A DNA stretch of 64,000 nucleotides. It comes from Prostheceraeus crozeri. Taxonomy: Eukaryota > Platyhelminthes > Polycladida > Euryleptidae. Of the stretch, positions 1-13,035 are shown piece by piece. The first letter of the stretch is position 1. Each line of letters opens with the position of its first letter. The position numbers and the translations under genes are program-made. Location of the stretch: NCBI GenBank assembly GCA_907163375.1, contig CAJQUW010015445.1, forward strand, positions 96,856 through 160,855, in the 5' to 3' direction. Under the pieces are notes generated by a model, which ran no database searches, was not told where the DNA came from, and saw only the letters and a list, made by a program, of their open reading frames with translations.

Positions 1-578
1 TTTATATCCATGTTTGTTTTCAATTATCTATGTAATACTTTCTGATCAGAGAATAAATAATATAATGATTGCACATTGTGCACTGAGTTGGAAGCGGGCC
101 CGGACAGGGCCGATGTTTATCATGTCTAAAAGCAGAGATATCTTCCTCACTTGATCATTTTCATATGGTGGCTTATCAACTTGGTTCGTGATCAGCAATA
201 TGAAATAAACACCGGAATACGACGGATTAGTCATAAATATGATTTCTCAACGAGAAACAGCAATCGGTAGAAGATTAGCAAGAAACATTTCTCAGGAATT
301 TTGGTCAAAAGAATCGATTGAATATTTAGTTTAACCTTTGATCTTGTGACCTCACATTTCAAATAGGTTTCTGTCTTCAAGGCAATTCGTTTTCCACGCT
401 TTAACCTAAATATAACCTACAACAGTGGCAGCCATCAGCACATGAAATAAGATCCAATTTATTTGTGATAGACAAGAATGCATGCACTACATGTGAAAAG
501 CAACAAATGAAAATTCAATATGCGTCAAATACATAAAACTCCATCTCAGTGCTCAATAGTTATCAATTTCCTAACAAA
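1..578. other. AT-rich intergenic stretch, nothing recognised
   Basis: I see no convincing coding region, RNA gene or repeat structure here. The short open frames have no recognisable motif and no supporting splice signals. Confidence 0.5.
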
Positions 579-580
579 TA

Positions 581-1545
581 CACTGTAAATCGCTCAATAC
601 CAATCTCATACGAAGGATGCATACCAAAATATTTTTTGGTATATTTCCGTATTCTCTTGGTATATAGTTGCATGCTTTTCGTATGATATTTCAAATGTGG
701 TATGCTTTACATACTAAGGCCATAACAACACAATGGTAAAAGAAAGCATCAATCATGTCCAAAGTATCTTGATTTAAGGTCTTTTGTCAATAAAGATCAC
801 ACTAATGTTACTACTGTTTTGTAAGTAGTAAGATAATGACATTCAAGCGTCATACTTTCAATATTGAATTCGATTTTAATGCATGTAAGTCTAAGGCATT
901 TCATAAATGATCAATAAGTATTCAACCATCAACAATTATGCATTATGTAATTTTGAAATTAAGCATATTATCAATCCGAAATAAAAACACATTATAATTC
1001 ATGAACGCAAACAATAGTTATGTTTGAGATATATAAGTCAACATGATTTCACGAATGATATCGTAAATATGAATTGATGTTTATCAGCTTTCTTCGTAAA
1101 GTAGAATCAACGAAACGTCGTGGTAAAGTTGATAGACAAGTTGCAACGACGACAACCTCATGGATCATAAAATTCATAATAAATCTAACTTAATTAAATA
1201 TCACTCTTTCAAACAAAAAATGTTCACGACTGGTATTGCTGAAAAAAGTTATTTGACAGTAGTATGTAATACATATAATTTTTTGCCATGTGACTTAAAG
1301 CTGCTCATACTAAACACATACGAATGAAGACCAATCTGGTATATAAAACATACCAACAACTCGTATTTCAGTATAAAACAGTCAATCACAGATAGAATAG
1401 TTCATATCGCTACATACCAATCACATACGAAAGTAAGTGAGACGTGGTATGAAAAACATACCAGATCTCTGTAAACATACGAGAACCTCTCATCAGATGT
1501 TAGTTTCAAATTGTATGTGATTTTTGTATCCAGCGATTTACAGAG
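581..1545. mobile_element. Non-autonomous DNA transposon (MITE), copy A, TA-flanked
   Basis: The element starts with cactgtaaatcgct and ends with the reverse complement of that motif, with one mismatch (agcgatttacagag). Both ends are flanked by TA, as expected for a Tc1/mariner-type target duplication. A close relative lies at 20,520-21,515. The interior has no transposase frame but holds many copies of a short motif, catacga or catacca, in both orientations and concentrated toward the ends. Such subterminal arrays are often transposase-binding sites; that role is inference. Confidence 0.8.
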
Positions 1546-1652
1546 TAGTAGCTACCCTAAAGCATTCATTCGATCATGTAGTCTACAATTGGATTTTTAG
1601 AATGATTCTTAAGGAGATTGCGCACAACTAACGTACTTGATATCTTCATTGA

Positions 1653-3460
1653 CACTAGAAGGACCAAGAAATTTCACTACCTAGAAGGACCAAAGCGGTC
1701 AAAATTGACCGGTATATCTTAAGTAGTTAATTAAACTATTTTTTCTCATCGATTCTATTATCAATATTCACTTGTAGTATTACATAGTATTACATCAGTT
1801 ATTATCTTAGTCATTGCCCATTATGTCCAATGTCACAATGTCACAAGCCTGTGTTGCATAATATGACATGTACATGCTATCATCATGTATGATGATGTGA
1901 TTACAATTAAGAAATTGGAAAAATAATGATAGTTTGATGATTAGAAAGATTTGGACCACCACATAACTTAACTAGTTTACATGAAAACATTCTTTTGAAC
2001 ATTCAATCGACTTGTAAAGAATTGGCTAAAAAATGAAACAATATATAAACTACTTTGATACTTCATTTCAGTAGCAATGAAACATGTAGCAACTGCTTCT
2101 TTTTTAACCATTCCGCAGCAACCTTTTTTTGCACATTCCGCATTATGTTACAGATTTATTTGAATAGCCATACTGTCATTTTCTCCGCCAAGGCCAACAT
2201 TCTTGCGCTTCTTGAATCGACTGCAGTGCGTTTGCGGCAGGCCCACTTCTGCTTTGTCTCTGTCTGCACATTGTCTTGAAATACAAGCCGTATATGCTGT
2301 CGCTGTGATAAATCGTATGTAGCTGTCATTCAAAATAGTATCGATGATTTTATTCCGCCATATCAATGGTGTTGAAAAACACCGCCATTGCCAAACAGCG
2401 ACTACCAGCTTTGCGTGAATGGTGTCTCGACATCTGGTCGAAAACAACAACTCCACATTTTGCAGTGTTGTAGCATGAAATCGTTTCAGGAATCCTTTTC
2501 GGATGATAATCAAATTCTTGATAAACGCACGACGCTGGATCCCAGCATTGTCGAAAGCTTTTCCCGGCAGGCACTTGTTCATGTTCGGAATCACAAGAAC
2601 AAATATCCATTCAAACCTGGAACGTGATGCTACAGAAGTTCAGTTGTTTCGTGATCACTTGTACTGTCACGGTCAGAGTAGTCCGCATACTAGTCACTAT
2701 TTTGCATGTCTTCGTCGTCGATAGAATCATTCCAATCGACTCAATCGACAGCAATGAGCATTCTTGGCCACTCATTGCTTCAATCACTTTTAGCCATACG
2801 GTTGCTAATGAAACAGTCATGATATCTACACAGTCACTGACTAATGAATTCCATGACCTTATTCATCATCTGCTCTCCATGGTTCTTGGTTGCTTGTTTG
2901 AAGACATCAATCAATGTTGAATGTTGATATACCATAGGAATTTGTGCAAAATTGAAGCAAGAAATGATATTCAGTACGTGTTTCTGCATATCGAATTTTC
3001 ATGAAATTGGGAATATGAGGGATTTTTGGAAATGAATCGCCATGGTTCAGCTGTAACAAAATAGAAGTCATAAGCATAATGAATTATACGTAGTCCACGG
3101 TAGACCTTTCCATGTGAAAATCATCACTCATGCGATACATTTCACTCACTTTTGACAATACAGCAATCTGGTTTGAGACTACACGCTTATTCCAATTTCT
3201 ATTCGAAAATTGAATTCAAAGTACAAACATTCTAAACGATATTAATAAGCGGTCATATTTGACCGGTCCGGTCCTTGTAGGTAGACACATATAAAACAAA
3301 GAAAGTAATAGGTCCAATCAAATTTTGATGCGACTAATATGAAGCCACTACATATTCAAGAAAAGTCAAGACAAACTAAGTCGGAATATCGAATTTCATA
3401 GAAGCTATAAGACTTCGTAGTTTAGCAGCGGTCAAAAATGACCGGTCGGTCCTTCTAGTG
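1653..3460 (-). mobile_element. piggyBac-like DNA transposon, decayed
   Basis: Inverted ends read cactagaaggacc, and the right end abuts TTAA (3,461-3,464), the piggyBac target. The left flank reads TTGA, a one-base change from TTAA. Just inside both ends lie copies of a gcggtcaaaa-type motif followed by tgaccggt, and a further copy sits near 3,247. A transposase relic on the minus strand (see next entry) supports the family call. The element is about 1.8 kb, shorter than autonomous members, which fits internal loss of the catalytic core. Confidence 0.8.
2060..2830 (-). pseudogene. piggyBac transposase relic
   Basis: Read on the minus strand, the stretch near 2,510-2,350 contains residues resembling the piggyBac transposase segment around the last catalytic aspartate: YNTAKCGVVVFDQM, then a cluster ending AVFFNTIDMA, matching the family pattern in which YN-x-TKGGVD-x-DQM is followed by a WP-x-avFfniiD-x-A block. 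Toward the C-terminus a cysteine-rich stretch (CGMCKK, then a later C-x4-H-C) recalls the RING-like tail of these enzymes. Upstream on the same strand an acidic Asp/Ser/Glu-rich stretch resembles the usual N-terminus. The central catalytic region seems to be missing, and stops and frame changes interrupt the rest, so it cannot encode an active enzyme. Confidence 0.7.
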
Positions 3461-3464
3461 TTAA

Positions 3465-6400
3465 GAATGGCAAAGTGCGCAAAACGATACAATCTCTCAC
3501 CCGAGGCCAGATGCAAAATTCATCCATAATGTTTTGAAGTCGATGCGAAAAAAGCGGCCCGGTTCCAGCTCTGACTGTGTGCTCTGATTGACGAAGGATG
3601 ACGTCTTCCTCTTCGTTCTACGACGTTTATCGGATGCCAAGAACGATTCATTGCTTCTTTGGCCTGAACTTATTTTTTCTTCGCTACGAATGTCATAAAA
3701 AACGTATAAACGACTGTTGTCCTTCATCCTGGATTTTGAAGCTTTCTTGGGATGCTTTTTATACTTTTACATGTGTGTCAGTTATGATCACTCACGAGTT
3801 CCTGCCTTTAAAATGTATATCACTATACTGATTAGGCTACTAACCACTTCCATTCTTCATCAGCACATTCGTGAATTTTCTCAGTGCTGGTATTTTCCTT
3901 CACCCTTACAAAAACGGGGGAGGTGTGATTCGACCCACCTGTAATTTTACTTAATTCATTTACTTTTGAATGAATGTTGCCCTTCAGAAATGTTCTACAA
4001 AATTGTAAAATTACATGGTATTTCCCATGTAGTCATAGATATCCTCCTGTGGTATACGCAAAGGATTCCATTTTAACCAATCAGAGAGAGGGACAACTAT
4101 TGAAGTGATTGTTTCAAATCTATGATCAAAATTTCTGTCGATGTCTGTGTGGAAGAAATATATGTCGGTTATATAGAGAATGGTTATAGCAGGTCACTGT
4201 ACTCTGGACACAAAAGCTAATGAATACTGTGAATTGACATGACATCCAAATTCAACCAGCAGGAAATATAACTTGGATTTCTTCGCCAACCTCTCTGTTC
4301 AATTAAAAGACAACTCTCATCTTCAGAAATAAAGTTGAGAGCAGTCACAGGTCGAAAGTTAACTACACAAGCAACACCTTTGAGACCTACATGTCTGAAT
4401 GCAATTAATCACATGATCACAGAGATCGCGCTATTTTGCGCGTGGCAAGTTTTGTTTTTCTTTTATTCAAACTCAAGTATGAACTCTTGCTTTTTGTCCT
4501 CTGCTTGCCTTGTCTCACTATCGTATAATTCTATGACGATGTCAAAAACATGCACTGAACAAGCGGAAAGGTAAAAACTTAAGAATTGATTTCTCTCAAG
4601 TGCTCACAAATGATTGACTGAATGCAACATCGGTTCGGCATTGAAAAGTCATTGATCGTGCTAGTAGGCCTATAGTTCTGTTAGCCTTTTAGAGATGGAA
4701 GGAAGCTGTCCAGTGTATAATTACTTCATGAGCTTCCTTCCTCCAATCACTGCCTTCTAGAGTTACTTCCAAGACCTCACGACCAACTTTATTAAAGAAA
4801 AACATTGTAATTTAGTGCTCCGGTTCAAGCAGGACTAAGCATTGAGTCACCATCTGTAAAGTATCTCTGTCGAAATCTTCGCCGGTCACGTACTCTCAAT
4901 GATATATGTCAGTTTATCACAATGTCTCCGGATAAAAATTAAAATAGTAAAAATATGATGTTAATTTCAAAACTGGATAATAAATATCTTTTGTGTCAAT
5001 TCTTGAATATGAAAAGCAAAGCGTTAAACAGTGCAACTGAGTAAATTGATTTCAATAAAAAATTCAATTTACTTGTAACCTGTGGCTGCATGAGGTATTA
5101 CAATGGGCATAATGACGAAGTACAGCTAATTGATATCATTGATATTTTCATCATGCATTAAAGTAGTATACAATATTCGCATCAGAATTAGAATACTTGA
5201 AAACAAAGTAAACACACCGATATTTGGGGACGCGATCCCACCGAAAGTAGCGTCTTTCTCAATATTTCAATACTTCAATTAATTTCTTTCTTATTAGATA
5301 CAGGATTTGGGATATTTACACTCAAAATTCGGTAAAATTTCAAAGCTCTCTATTATCTTTCAAAGTAGTTGAACGTTTAAAATCTCTGGCTTAATCGTTT
5401 AAAATCTTAAACTGAGTCATAAGAGTAAATGAACGCCACCATCAGAAATTTTGCACCCTAAATATGTTGCAACATGAGTTTCGTGTGATTCGGAGCTATG
5501 TCTTAAAACTTAAAGGTGTAGCTCGGCCAAATTTTTCATGTTGTTTTTATTCAGTCAATCAATGCTAGTTGCATCCCTGATCCCTGTTCGCCACATGATT
5601 TCATCAAATTCATTGGCGTTGAGGTGCCCGGGCGTGGAAAAGCTTCGTGATGACGTCAATCTGAGCTGACACTGTCTTCTCTGAAGGAAGCTTGATCGAC
5701 CTGCCTCAAGTGTAACGCGAAGCACCTTCACGCAAAGCAGAAATAAGTGACTGACGTATATTACACGTATCGGTATCATTTATCAAATGAAATGTCGTCG
5801 AACAAAGTCATCGAAACAAATAAAGATATCTATGAACAATTGGACTGTGTTAATTAAAACTAAAAGTTTAATAAAATAATTAGAAATAAACGTTTTGTTA
5901 CATGCCTGACGATGATAGCGGCTGAAAGGCCTCACCCGTTTTGAATAATAAAAGATCGTTAAAAAAGGACTTCTCTCATCTTACAAATCGATTGCTTTCT
6001 TAAATCTGTAGACTTAAAAACAGAATGAAATCTAATTTAAAAATGTTAACTAAAAAGCTTCAAGTTTTAATGGAAAAGTTCAAGTCTTTCCATCGACGTG
6101 ACTCTCAATAGATCTATTCAATCACAGCCAACGGAGTGAGGATTGAGATTTGACATTTTTTCATCTCCAATTTTGTCACAAAGTATATCCTGTGGCAATT
6201 GAAATTATATTGACTTAAAATGAACATCCTGAGGGGCATAGCTCTGCCCTGAGAAAGTGTACTGTGTATATTTTTGCCAGAAATGCCGTATTGGAACGAT
6301 AAGAATGTGTTAATGATTTCTGTCATTAATTTCTCTGAGAAAGATTTGCAACAAATAGATGAGTGATGAGAACTTGAAGAATATAATGAGCTAGCTAGGC

Positions 6401-8680
6401 TGCAATTATCATTCTTTTTCCTCAGTGTAAACGAAATCTAGATATGGAAATCAAGCATTCATCCCGCACATATATCACAGTTCTGTTTGATTCTGAAAGT
6501 CATGCGATACTAAAAGCTCGGACAATACATTCTTATCAAGTAATCATAAAGCAGCATATCTGCATTGAAAATTGACCTTTGAAATGAAATGTGTTAAAAT
6601 AAATAATTAATCAACTCCCGCTTGTTTCAAACAAATTCAAATTCAAATTTGTAACCAAACATATTGAGATTGCATCCATGATTTTTCAATTATTATTGCG
6701 TTTCATGTTATCAAAATCCATATATTTAAAAATATTTTTGTCGTCTGAAGAAGATGCAAATCTATGATGTATTGGAAGAGTTATGATAAGTCATGATGTG
6801 AGGTGTCATGATGATTAATGATGTCATCTATTGGAATTTTTTAGTGAAAAGACATTGAATTAGACAGATCGTCTCTTCTTCTGTTTGACTAGAAAGGGAG
6901 CATTGGAACATGTAACGCTAATGAAATGGCACAATCTGCTGGGTGCAAAGAGACACAGCTGATATCAAGTTCCACAGAGAAGTTTGTGAACGTTTTTTCA
7001 TGCGTCTGCTATCATTTTTGATAATGATCCGAAGTAGCAACATGTTCGAGAAAACTTTTGCGCAATGATCTGAATTCTTCGAATCTGAAGGAACCGTGAC
7101 AATCAGAGTATTTTGAAGGAATTCACAGCAATCCGCAAGCGACGCACGACTATTTTTCCTATCTCTGTAAGGTATTAAAAATTTCTTTTTGCCCACTTAA
7201 TACGTTCCTGCATGTGCCATTGTTTTGAATCAGTTTGCACTTCTAGCAAAGTGATACGATTAAACAATCTAATTCTGTGGTTCAAGATATGCGATAGTTG
7301 GCTACTCATGGTTAGTTTGTTCCTGAACCTTAATAAATACTTCTTCCAAGAGTCTGCTTTACCGATCACTAGTTGGTAATACTTCATTTAGAAGGTGTGC
7401 TCTTATGAAGAGTAAACTGGCGATCGTTAATATGTAGATAATATGTGAAGAAGTTTATTCTCAGAGTGGCAGTGGCCAGGCTCGCGGCCCTTCTCATTTG
7501 AAGTTAGTTTACATTTAAATGCAGCTATTCTTGAATAATCAATTACCACATTTCAAGATTCATTCAGGACATTTTCTAGTTCCGAATTGAATGAAGCATG
7601 CAAGAATTCTACTATGATGCATTTCATCGACAGTACTTTCCACCGACATAATCGTATGCAATATATTTTTTGTCATTTCTAGCTGCAACATTCCTAAAAT
7701 AAATAAACATGTCTGCGATATTACATATGACTTCGCTATAAAGCATTTTCAATCAATAAAACAGGTTTCAAATATACGTCATAGAAGTATGGACTTCAAG
7801 CAAATCCTTTCAGTGCCTTTATGGTGAAAAATGTCCAACTATTTGAGATGTGGACGAATCATTATTTGTAGATGAAGTACCACATTTGATGAAATTCACC
7901 CTTTCCGAGCATTCATGAGCTCATATGCATATACTTTTGCATTCTCAGCAGGCAAATGCAATTCTTGATGAATATACATATAGAAGACTTATGTGCATAT
8001 TATGATAGTACATTCTTCGCGTGTATGGTGTTAATTTCCATTACACGATCACACTACTTTTAAATGTTGAAAGTAGTCATACTAGACTTATCTTCACAAA
8101 TTAAATCGAAATTACTGATTGCATGCATTCGTGATTTGAGAGGTTATCTCTGCACTGATTACTTTTACTCAGATTTCCGCTAATTTCTGGAAGATGAGTA
8201 ATGCAGAGAATGACATTTAGTCATCTACTTGAGCTGTTGGAATCTGACAAAATTGCGCATTGTTGCTATAAAGCGCCTTGGATGATGACAAACTCAAATC
8301 AAAATATGAAATGCATGTCGCGAACGAAAATGCAACTATGTAGAAGGCTCGTCTTTCAATAGCTTCGGGAAATTTGCATCTTTATTTAAACAATACCATG
8401 AAATCCGACAAAATCCCGAGATTGAATACTGCAACAACTGAGAGCCAGATAATAAGGTTGATGAAACTGATGATAAGGAAGTAGATTTTACATTCGCCAA
8501 GGCAACATGAAATCTTTCTGGGAACATCAAATCGGCCTCTAATACTCAAAGCAAAATGCATTGAAGGCAGACGAAAAGACAATAGAAATTGTGGTATTCA
8601 CCTTTAGTTGGCGCATAGCGTATACATGTAAAGCCACCAGAATTGACAACTAGCCTTCTTCTATGTCTTTGATGTTTACT
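3465..8680. other. Long gene-poor interval
   Basis: No recognisable gene, repeat array or RNA gene is visible across these 5.2 kb. It is AT-rich with scattered short open frames that have no known motif. A perfect 11-bp hairpin stem (ggaaggaagct, 4,697-4,707, against 4,731-4,741) is the only compact structure that stands out. Distal regulatory DNA cannot be excluded. Confidence 0.4.
4697..4741. repeat. Short perfect inverted repeat (hairpin)
   Basis: An 11-bp perfect stem, ggaaggaagct with its complement, encloses a 23-nt loop. No flanking gene explains it. It may be chance or a remnant of a small inverted-repeat element. Confidence 0.4.
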
Positions 8681-9443
8681 ACCCCTGTGGGAACGAATCT
8701 TGCGAAAAACTGGCGGATGTCAGCTGCAGAATATCATGCTACAGTTCAGTCATATTTGCGGGATATTCGCTGGCGAAGTTCGCCGGCGACAATTCGCGCT
8801 CTATGTGCCACCTTTTACTTTTGACTTTCTCTCTTATTTTCTTAAGTAATCCACGTCTACAGCCGAGGCTCAATTTTCTCCATCATCTCCTCACCATCCC
8901 CCACATAAGGCTAATCTAAGAAAGAAGTGCAGACTATCATTTTTTGACAGGGATAAGAATATAGAGAATCCGCTTATATCAATTTTCATAACATCTCTTG
9001 ACATTCAATAATTTACAACAATGACAAATATTTGAATAATATCATAGTATTTACTGCGACATTTATGGAAGATAAATACTTTTTTAGTTTAAGCCGTCGT
9101 GAATTAAAAAAGATCACTTTTTATCAGATCAGACTGAGTATACAATATATTTTCATGTGAAGGTAATATACGAACATGACTACTTACTAATAATTAGTTG
9201 CTAAAATATCCACGATTTCGCCGGTTGGCGAAAAATCAGCTCGCATTAGTTAACAAATATCTACCAAATACTTTTTGCCACCTGTCGTTTTTTTAATTTT
9301 ACATATGTTTTTGGATAGATGATGACCATTTTTACATGCGGAGATAGTTATTACACGAAAATGAACCTTTAAAAAATTATCCACAAAATCGCTGCCTCGC
9401 CAGATAATCTGTTGATATCAGCAAGATGGGTCCCCACAGGGGT
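8681..9443. mobile_element. Short inverted-repeat DNA element (MITE-like)
   Basis: The two ends are imperfect inverted repeats of about 23 bp: acccctgtgggaacgaatct followed by tgc at the left, against a reverse-complemented acccctgtggggacccatct followed by tgc at the right. The interior has no coding potential and contains several ggcgaa / ttcgcc half-palindromes. I could not define a clear target-site duplication, so the superfamily is open. Confidence 0.55.
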
Positions 9444-10699
9444 CAACCAAAGAACACTCGACTAAATCATAACCGTCACAAACTCCATTCCCAATTTCGA
9501 TTGCTCAAAGTGGTACATGTTCTTTCACATGCCAAATGGCAGCGAGTTCTGCCAATATAGTCAATACGAATACGCTTGGTCAAAAAATAAGATTGCGAGC
9601 ATAATCCAATTTGTGGAGTCAAGGTAAACCAGATTTTCAGCAATAAAAAAAGTAAGTCTTCACGACGAAGAACTGCACATTTTGCTTGTCACTAGTAAGC
9701 ATCAGAGACATGCGTTTTCTGCCGCCAAAAAAATTTAAATCCCAATGCTCGAAAAGCAAAATTCCGATAAATTCCGCATTTTGTAAATTTTAAAAGCTAA
9801 TTGGCTAAATGAAATTATCTCTTTTTTGGTGCCCATTGATATAATGTTTTGATAATTAAAGGATTCATGATTTTATACGGTGTTGAAATGAAAATATCAT
9901 TTATATTGCTCGCCGCTTCGTCCGTTCTTTATAGAGCAATACACGGAACTGCTCCATGGCTGCAGGAAATCGCGGTCTGAAAAAAGCTCACAAACGACTG
10001 ACAGTGACACAGTGCATAGACGGGAATGACACGTGATAAAGACATTACAGTAAGACACAGCGATTGACAACCTAGTGTAAAAACTCACGTGCAAGTCAAG
10101 AATAAAGAATTGAAGAGAAGTTAAGAGATAATTAAATTGAAGTACATCAGAAAAGTAACATGAGAGAAGGTAGCGGAAAGAAAATGAGGAAGAAAAATAT
10201 ATAAAATCATAAATAAAGAATTACAAAATGGTACTGAGAAAAATCCGCTCTTTCTGTATGCATAAAGATGGACGAAGCCATTTAATCGCAACACCTTCGG
10301 CCAAAAATAGTTCAAATTTTGAACGGCACTTTTTGATAGCGGAAAAGTTATTAACAATGGCAGCGGTACGACATGAACACTCCTGTAGGTATCTCGTGAT
10401 GCTTGATCCTTTGTTGATCGCGGTCTTGTGGAACTTGTGGTGAGCCATTTCGGAAGGTGTTCATTTGCGCAAATTCTGAGGGACCGTCCACTCTTTCATA
10501 TGTAGGTTGCTCCACAACCACAAATGTAATTGTACACTAGATTATTTTGACAGGAAAGAGGTATCCTGTCCTTCGGAGCATTCGAGCTCAAGCGATTTAC
10601 GCGGAAGGCAATACACAATTCGATGTGGTAGTAGCACTTTTCGACGGCTTTGACGATATTGCCACAAATGAAATAAATGAATTGTGCATGGTATCAATG
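9444..10699. other. Gene-poor interval
   Basis: Nothing identifiable. Several short open frames overlap one another on both strands and show no domain motif. Confidence 0.35.
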
Positions 10700-10780
10700 T
10701 ACGTGCATATCATCGAATATCTAAAGAGAATGAGAAATATTAAATCAATACAAGACACAACACCCTTGATTCCCCGATCG
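10700..10780 (-). mobile_element. SINE-like tail adjoining the 79-bp array (minus strand)
   Basis: Reverse-complemented, this segment follows the tRNA-like units with a block beginning ggggaatcaagggtgtt and then an AT-rich tail containing ctttagatattc. A homologous tail on the opposite strand lies at 12,975-13,030, also preceded by a tRNA-like head. This arrangement indicates a SINE body attached to a tRNA-derived head. Confidence 0.55.
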
Positions 10781-12831
10781 CACTCGCCTGACCCAGGAAT
10801 CGAACCAAAGTCCGCGGTGGAGACGAGCTCACACCTTCTTCACTAGGCCACGCCGACCGCACTCGCCTGACCCAGGAATCGAACCGAAGTCCGCGGTGGA
10901 GACGAGTTCGCATCTTCTTCACTAGGCCACGCCGACCGCACTCGCCTGACCCCGGAATCGAACCGAAGTCCGCGGTGGAGACGAGCTCGCACCTTCTTCA
11001 CTAGGCCACGCCGACCGCACTCGCCTGACCCAGCAATCGAACCGAAGTCCGCGGTGGAGACGAGCTCGCACCTTCTTCACTAGGCCACGCCGACCGCAAT
11101 CGCCTGACCCAGGAATCGAACCGAAGTCCGCGGTGGAGACGAGCTCGCACCTTCTTCACTAGGCCACGCCGACCGCACTCGCCTGACCCAGGAATCGAAC
11201 CAAAGTCCGCGGTGGAGACGAGCTCGCACCTTCTTCACTAGGCCACGCTGACCGCACTCACCCGACCCAGGAATCGAACCGAAGTCCGCGGTGGAGACGA
11301 GCTCGCACCTTCTTCACTAGACCACGCCGACCGCACTCGCCTGACCCAGGAATCGAACCAAAGTCCGCGGTGGAGACGAGCTCGCACCTTCTTCACTAAG
11401 CCACGCTGACCGCACTCACCCGACCCAGGAATCGAACCGAAGTCCGCGGTGGAGACGAGCTCGCACCTTCTTCACTAGACCACGCCGACCGCACTCGCCT
11501 GACCCAGGAATCGAACCAAAGTCCGCGGTGGAGACGAGCTCGCACCTTCTTCACTAGACCACGCTGACCGCACTCACCTGACCCAGGAATTGAACCGAAG
11601 TCCGCGGTGGAGACGAGCTCGCACCTTCTTCACTAGGCCACACCGACCGCATTCACCAGAAACAGGAATCGAACCGAAGTCCGCTGTGGAGACGAGCTCG
11701 CACCTTCTTCACTAGGCCACGCCGACCGCACTCGCCTGACACAGGAATTGAACCGAAGTCCGCGGTGGAGACGAGCTCGCACCTTCTTCACTAGGCCACG
11801 CCGACCGCACTCGCCTGACCCAGGAATTGAACCGAAGTCCGCGGTGGAGACGAGCTCGCACCTTCTTCACTAGGCCACGCCGACCGCACTCGCCTGACCC
11901 AGGAATCGAACCGAATTCCGCGGTGGAGACGAGCTCGCACCTTCTTCACTAGGCCACGCCGACCGCACTCGCCTGACCCCGGAATCGAACCGAAGTCCGC
12001 GGTGGAGACGAGCTCGCACCTTCTTCACTAGGCCACGCCGACCGCACTCGCCTGACCCAGGAATTGAACCGAAGTCCGCGGTGGAGACGAGCTCGCACCT
12101 TCTTCACTAGGCCACGCCGACCGCACTCGCCTGACCCAGGAATCGAACCGAAGTCCGCGGTGGAGACGAGCTCGCACCTTCTTCACTAAGCCACGCCGAC
12201 CGCACTCGCCTGACCCAGGAATCGAACCGAAGTCCGCGGTGGAGACGAGCTCGCACCTTCTTCACTAGACCACGCCGACCGCACTCACCCGACCCAGGAA
12301 TCGAACCGAAGTCCGCGGTGGAGACGAGCTCGCACCTTCTTCACTAGACCACGCCGACCACACTCGCCTGACCCAGGAATCGAACCAAAGTCCGCGGTGG
12401 AGACGAGCTCGCACCTTCTTCACTAGACCACGCTGACCGCACTCACCTGACCCAGGAATTGAACCGAAGTCCGCGGTGGAGACGAGCTCGCACCTTCTTC
12501 ACTAGGCCACGCTGACCGCACTCACCCGACCCAGGAATCGAACCGAAGTCCGCGGTGGAGACGAGCTCGCACCTTCTTCACTAGGCCACGCCGACCACAC
12601 TCGCCTGACCCAGGAATCGAACCGAAGTCCGCGGTGGAGACGAGCTCGCACCTTCTTCACTAGACCACGCTGACCACACTCGACCCAGGAATCGAACCGA
12701 AGTCCGCGGTGGAGACGAGCTCGCACCTTCTTCACTAGGCCACGCCGACCGCACTCGCCTGACCCAGGAATCGAACCGAAGTCCGCGGTGGAGACGAGCT
12801 CGCACCTTCTTCACTAGGCCACGCTGACGTT
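10781..12831 (-). repeat. Tandem array of about 26 copies of a 79-bp tRNA-like SINE head
   Basis: Units start at 10,781, 10,860, 10,939 and so on at a constant 79-bp spacing. Only one late unit, near 12,677, is shortened by a few bases. On the minus strand each unit carries a near-consensus RNA polymerase III A box (tggcctagtgaagaagg) and a perfect B box (ggttcgattcc) about 45 bp downstream, so the unit derives from a tRNA. The T-arm stem is imperfect and there is no clean cloverleaf, so these are not tRNA genes. Unit-to-unit differences are few and often shared by neighbours, as expected from recent unequal exchange. Long open frames run through the array only because the repeat lacks stops in some frames. 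Confidence 0.85.
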
Positions 12832-12904
12832 ACAAAAGGAATGCGAGTGAAGGCAGTAGTCATCTCTAAGTGATATAGACAGCTTATTTTCTTATTATTA
12901 TTGA

Positions 12905-13035
12905 CAGAATGAGAGCTCGTCTCCACCGCGGACTTCGGTTCGATTCCTGGGTCAGGCGAGTGCGGTCGGGGAATCAAGGGTGTTACTATATTTCTAATTC
13001 TCTCTAGATATTCAATCAACCACAACATACCTTTG
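12905..13035 (+). mobile_element. SINE-like copy in inverted orientation to the array
   Basis: This copy starts inside the tRNA-like head (from gagctcgtctccaccgcgg), runs through the B box, then continues into ggggaatcaagggtgtt and an AT-rich tail with ctctagatattc. It mirrors the left boundary of the array at 10,700-10,790, so array and flanks form a 2.3-kb inverted-repeat structure. Confidence 0.6.

Noticed and set aside
5906-5928. Hammerhead-like CTGACGA followed by GAAA
   Set aside because: The 11 bases between the two motifs cannot form a stem II, and no cleavage-site strand is visible.
8336-8582. Membrane-protein exon (hydrophobic minus-strand frame)
   Set aside because: A single hydrophobic stretch vaguely like a tetraspanin first helix is not enough, and no neighbouring exon or splice structure supports it.
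10781-12831. CRISPR array or tRNA gene cluster
   Set aside because: Repeats are contiguous with no spacers, so not CRISPR. The tRNA-like unit has A and B boxes but no proper cloverleaf, so not tRNA genes.
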